Assembly: GCA_945870155.1 (NCBI GenBank)
Contig: CAMBSB010000017.1
Location: forward strand, 1 to 54,444
Direction: 5' to 3'
DNA length: 54,444 nt
Origin: Paludibacter jiangxiensis
GTDB lineage: Bacteria; Bacteroidota; Bacteroidia; Bacteroidales; Paludibacteraceae
Part shown: positions 51,248 to 54,444 of the stretch, piece by piece
Numbering within the stretch: the stretch's first letter is position 1
Layout of the letters: the number at the start of each line of letters is the position of its first letter
Notes under the pieces: generated by a model
The model's input: only the letters and a program-made list of their open reading frames with translations
Databases searched by the model: none
Told to the model about the DNA's origin: nothing
Program-made: the position numbers and the translations under genes

Positions 51248-52936
51248 GTGATATCAAACTTCTTTTTTAAACTTATCAAAAATCAGTTCGTTTTAATTGT
51301 ACTTTTACTAATTATATCTAACGGGATGTTTTCTCAGGAAGATATTTCGACACTTTTGTTGAAATTGGACAGTACTATTGAAAATTCCGATGTATATACT
51401 AAAGAAAGAGAAACGCGTATTACAAATTACAAAAAAAAAATACAAAATGTAACTTCTTTTTCTCTGGGGGAATATGAATTAAATTCACATATCTACAATG
51501 AGTATAAGCCATATATTTGTGATTCAGCGATCCATTATCAAAATAGGAATATCGAAGTAGCCATTTTTTTGAGAGATATCCAGAAGGAGTATCAAAGCAA
51601 ACTTGAGCTTGCCTATTTAATGGGTTCAATCGGACTTTACAAAGAGGCTGTAGATTTGTTGGCGAGCATTGAACTGCCTAAAATCCCTACCTCTCTACTT
51701 GTTGAATACTACAATACACAGTTAAAGGTTTATGGTGAACTTGCATTTTATACCCAAGATAAACGAAAATCACAAGATTATTGGAAAATTTTTGATAAAA
51801 ATCTGGCTTCACTTAAAAAATTAGTAACTCCAAAAAATCATTTGTATCTGCAACTGAAAGAAGATAGTGCCCGCAATGCAAACTCATTCGATGAAGCATT
51901 AAAAATTAATGATTTATGGCTTGCGAAAACGATTGTTGGTACTCCGGAACATGCATTTGTTACTTTTCGTAGGTCACTTATTTTTCAATTTCAAGGCGAT
52001 AAGGAAAAACAAAAATACTTTCTCACTCTTTCGGCTATATCTGACATACAATCAGCAATAAAAGATCAGGCATCGTTAATGATGCTTACCCAGATTTTAT
52101 TCGAAGAAGGTAATATCGAAAGGGCTTACAAATATATTCGTTTTTCATGGAATGCTACCATGTTTTATAACGCAAAACTAAGAAGTTTGCAAAGTTCACC
52201 ACTTTTGTCTCTAATTGACAAAACCTATCAGGCTAAGATTGAAGATCAAAAAGCTAAATTGCAAAACTACCTTTTGTTAATTAGTTCGCTGACCATTTTT
52301 ATTGCCTTTGCGTTGCTAATTATTTTCAAGCAAAATCGAAAATTGTCGTCAGCCAAAAAAGACCTTCAAAACGCGAATGACGATCTTAATCATCTTAATT
52401 CAGAACTGAATAAACTTAACGATGAGCTAACTGAAGTTAATCAAGTCCTATTTTCAACAAACAATGCATTGACTGAATCGAACAAGATTAAAGAAGTTTA
52501 TATTGGTCGTTTTATTGAATTATGCTCCATATACATTAATAAAATTGATGATTTTAGAAAAAAAATTAACGCTAAAATTAAGGATGGTAATATAAAAGAA
52601 GCTAGTTTACTAACACAATCGCAGGATATAATGGACGAAGAGTTTGAGGAGCTTTATGCGAATTTTGATAATGCATTCTTACAATTATTCCCTAATTTTG
52701 TTGAAAAAGTAAACGAACTGCTCAATGAAAATGATCGATTCCTTTTGAAAAAGGGTGAATTACTTAATCCTGAGTTACGGATAATAGCACTAATGCGACT
52801 GGGAATTAGCGATGGTAGTAAAATCTCCCATTTCTTGCGCTATTCCTTAACTACAGTGTATAACTATCGTACAAAAACTAAGAATAGAACTTTTCTACAA
52901 AAAGAGGAATTTGACAACAAAATTCTTCAAATTTAG
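51248..52936 (+). CDS. Membrane-anchored regulator-like protein (DUF6377 type)
   Basis: The protein has 562 residues from a GTG at 51248; no in-frame ATG precedes it before a stop, and a downstream ATG would remove the signal segment. An N-terminal hydrophobic segment (FVLIVLLLIISNGMF) is followed by a helical, TPR-like extracytoplasmic region (about 30-335). A single membrane span (about 340-362, YLLLISSLTIFIAFALLIIF) and a coiled coil (about 365-415, repeated ND.LN.LNSELNKLN) come next. The cytoplasmic C-terminal part ends in a helix-turn-helix-like segment (ELRIIALMRLGISDGSKISHFLRYSLTTVYNYRTKTKNR). This is the plan of DUF6377 proteins, often found beside SusCD loci. It probably controls the GH5 gene or neighbours. 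No kinase motifs are present. Confidence 0.75.
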   Translation: MISNFFFKLIKNQFVLIVLLLIISNGMFSQEDISTLLLKLDSTIENSDVYTKERETRITNYKKKIQNVTSFSLGEYELNSHIYNEYKPYICDSAIHYQNRNIEVAIFLRDIQKEYQSKLELAYLMGSIGLYKEAVDLLASIELPKIPTSLLVEYYNTQLKVYGELAFYTQDKRKSQDYWKIFDKNLASLKKLVTPKNHLYLQLKEDSARNANSFDEALKINDLWLAKTIVGTPEHAFVTFRRSLIFQFQGDKEKQKYFLTLSAISDIQSAIKDQASLMMLTQILFEEGNIERAYKYIRFSWNATMFYNAKLRSLQSSPLLSLIDKTYQAKIEDQKAKLQNYLLLISSLTIFIAFALLIIFKQNRKLSSAKKDLQNANDDLNHLNSELNKLNDELTEVNQVLFSTNNALTESNKIKEVYIGRFIELCSIYINKIDDFRKKINAKIKDGNIKEASLLTQSQDIMDEEFEELYANFDNAFLQLFPNFVEKVNELLNENDRFLLKKGELLNPELRIIALMRLGISDGSKISHFLRYSLTTVYNYRTKTKNRTFLQKEEFDNKILQI

Positions 52937-53110
52937 TAATTATATCATTGCTTTTTATACAAAGTCAACTTTCAAACCTACTTGTTATACTACTTTTTGA
53001 ACACACGACCTTCGTTTTATCTATCAAATAATCAGCTATTTATGTCGATTAAATGCAATGGTTTACATACTTATTTACATCACTGCTGATTAATGGTTAC
53101 TTTTATTCTT

Positions 53111-53118
53111 TACTTTTG
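53111..53118 (+). promoter_or_regulatory. Possible -7 box for the GH5 gene
   Basis: TACTTTTG fits TAnnTTTG, 29 bases before the ATG at 53148. No TTG lies 19 bases upstream, so it would depend on an activator or be a chance match. Confidence 0.35.
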
Positions 53119-53147
53119 CTGTGTCGAAAATCACACGAATGCTAAAG

Positions 53148-54444
53148 ATGAAAAAAACACTTTTATTTTCGCTACTACTATTTTGCCCATTTATTTTACA
53201 ATCACAAACAACTTATGTTCGTGCTTCAGGCAAGCAGATTGTTGATCCAACTGGCGCAAACCTTATCATCAAAAGCATAGGCACAGGCAACTGGATGTTG
53301 CAAGAAGGCTATATGATGCAAACTTCAGGTGTCGCAGGAACTCAATGGGAGTTTAAGAAGAAACTCACCGAAACAATAGGCCTTGAAAAAACTAACCAGT
53401 TTTATACTGCTTGGCTCGATAATCATTTCAGACGCATAGATGTAGATTCAATGGCTCGTTGGGGCTTCAACTGTGTGCGACCGGCTTTGCATTATAAAAT
53501 TTTTACACTACCAATTGAAGATGAACCAATACAAGGGCAACACACATGGATCGAAAGTGGTTTTGCCCGATTGGATAGTTTGATTGCGTGGTGTGCAGCC
53601 AACAAAATGTATGTGATGCTCGATATGCATGGTGCGCCCGGAGCACAGGGAAAAGATGCAGGCATCTCAGATTATGACGTTTCAAAACCTTCACTTTGGG
53701 AAAGCGAACTTAATAAAGCCAAATTCGTAGCGTTGTGGCGAAAAATTGCAGAACGCTACGCCACAAATAAATGGATTGCTGGTTACGATTTACTCAACGA
53801 AACAAACTGGACTTTTCCAGAAGGGAATAATTCGCAATTGCGAGCGTTGTATGGACGTGTAACAACTGCAATTCGCGAAGTGGATAAAAATCACTTGATA
53901 GTGATAGAAGGAAATGGTTTTGCTAACGATTTTTCGGGACTTACACCCGCTTGGGATAACAATATGTGCTACAGTTTTCATAAATACTGGACTGTTAATA
54001 ATACTGCTGCAATACAATGGGTGCTTGACCTACGCAACAATACTAATTGTCCTATTTGGTTAGGAGAATCGGGCGAAAATTCTAATCGTTGGTTTACCGA
54101 TTGCATTGAACTAATGGAGAAAAACAACATTGGTTGGTCGTTTTGGCCTATAAAAAAATCGGGCATCAATAATATCCTCAAAGTTACGACCAATAGCGAT
54201 TACACGGATTTAATAAACTATTGGAAAGGAAACGCCGCTAAGCCAACTGTAGATAAAGCATTTCAGGCAGTTATGACTTTTGCAAATAATCATAAATTGG
54301 AGAATTGCGTTATACAACATGATGTGATTGATGCAATGATTCGTCAGCCACAAACTACAGAAACAAAACCCTATAAATCAAACAATACTGCCAGTACAAT
54401 TTTTGCTGTGGATTACGACTACGGTCGTGCTGGTTATGCCTACA
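53148..54444 (+). CDS. Secreted GH5 glycoside hydrolase, 3' end cut by the window
   Basis: The frame is open from ATG 53148 (an ATG at 53139 adds three residues) to the last base, 432 residues. The signal peptide is MKKTLLFSLLLFCPFILQSQ. The catalytic barrel has GTGNWMLQEGYM, WGFNCVRPALHY (conserved Arg), MLDMHGAPGAQG, GYDLLNETNW (Glu218 acid/base), YSFHKYW and IWLGESGEN (Glu307 nucleophile), in the order expected for GH5. After about residue 415 a new domain starts (TIFAVDYDYGRAGYAY), resembling a CBM6/35-type module at its beginning. Specificity is uncertain: beta-1,3- or beta-1,4-glucanase and exo-glucanase are all possible. The gene follows the DUF6377-type gene by about 210 bases. Confidence 0.9.
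   Translation, partial: MKKTLLFSLLLFCPFILQSQTTYVRASGKQIVDPTGANLIIKSIGTGNWMLQEGYMMQTSGVAGTQWEFKKKLTETIGLEKTNQFYTAWLDNHFRRIDVDSMARWGFNCVRPALHYKIFTLPIEDEPIQGQHTWIESGFARLDSLIAWCAANKMYVMLDMHGAPGAQGKDAGISDYDVSKPSLWESELNKAKFVALWRKIAERYATNKWIAGYDLLNETNWTFPEGNNSQLRALYGRVTTAIREVDKNHLIVIEGNGFANDFSGLTPAWDNNMCYSFHKYWTVNNTAAIQWVLDLRNNTNCPIWLGESGENSNRWFTDCIELMEKNNIGWSFWPIKKSGINNILKVTTNSDYTDLINYWKGNAAKPTVDKAFQAVMTFANNHKLENCVIQHDVIDAMIRQPQTTETKPYKSNNTASTIFAVDYDYGRAGYAY

Overview
The window looks like part of a chromosome from a T9SS-positive member of the Bacteroidota, probably Bacteroidales. Evidence for this is SusC/SusD pairs, many secreted proteins ending in a Type IX (Por) C-terminal sorting domain, a one-protein hybrid two-component regulator, AT-rich spacers, and two promoters of the Bacteroides form TTTG-N19-TAnnTTTG. 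I see no tRNA, rRNA, CRISPR array, integrase or transposase. Almost the whole window is a complex-glycan utilisation region (one large PUL or several adjacent PULs), nearly all on the minus strand.

Layout: 1-2782 is a SusC-type receptor cut by the window edge. 3117-3402 (+) is a relic of an FAD-dependent oxidoreductase. 3513-21141 (-) holds two SusC/SusD pairs, a surface glycan-binding-like protein, a GH128 endo-beta-1,3-glucanase, a small carbohydrate-binding T9SS protein, a GH16 enzyme and a GH29 fucosidase. 21227-26597 (-) holds a GH43 enzyme of the exo-beta-1,3-galactanase type, a 52-residue unknown protein and a 1334-residue repeat protein. 27019-36056 (-) holds a beta-helix protein, an SGNH esterase, a GH106 enzyme, a second GH16, and a GH30 gene interrupted by an in-frame stop. 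36092-45131 (-) holds an unusual RbsD/FucU-like lipoprotein, GH116, two GH2 enzymes and a sulfatase. 45322-49356 (+) is the hybrid two-component regulator, divergent from the GH2 gene. 49628-51075 (+) is a GH38 mannosidase relic. 51248-52936 (+) is a membrane regulator-like protein. 53148 to the window end (+) is a GH5 enzyme that is cut.

A plausible joint function is capture and breakdown of beta-1,3/1,6-linked glucan (GH128, two GH16, GH30, GH116, GH5), plus decorated galactan-, fucose-, rhamnose- or sulfate-bearing glycans (GH43, GH29, GH106, GH2, sulfatase, SGNH esterase). T9SS enzymes would cut at the cell surface, SusCD pairs would import, periplasmic exo-enzymes would finish, and the hybrid regulator would sense a product. 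The exact substrate cannot be fixed from sequence alone.

The most unusual observations are: a lipid-anchored RbsD/FucU-type mutarotase-like protein between GH30 and GH116; a dispersed GC-rich palindromic element (CCCCCTAAAGGGGG core) that lies inside the signal-peptide coding part of two genes; adjacent arrays of 7-bp and 8-bp tandem repeats upstream of the sulfatase; a short conserved-looking peptide gene; and four decayed genes, three of which carry internal deletions.
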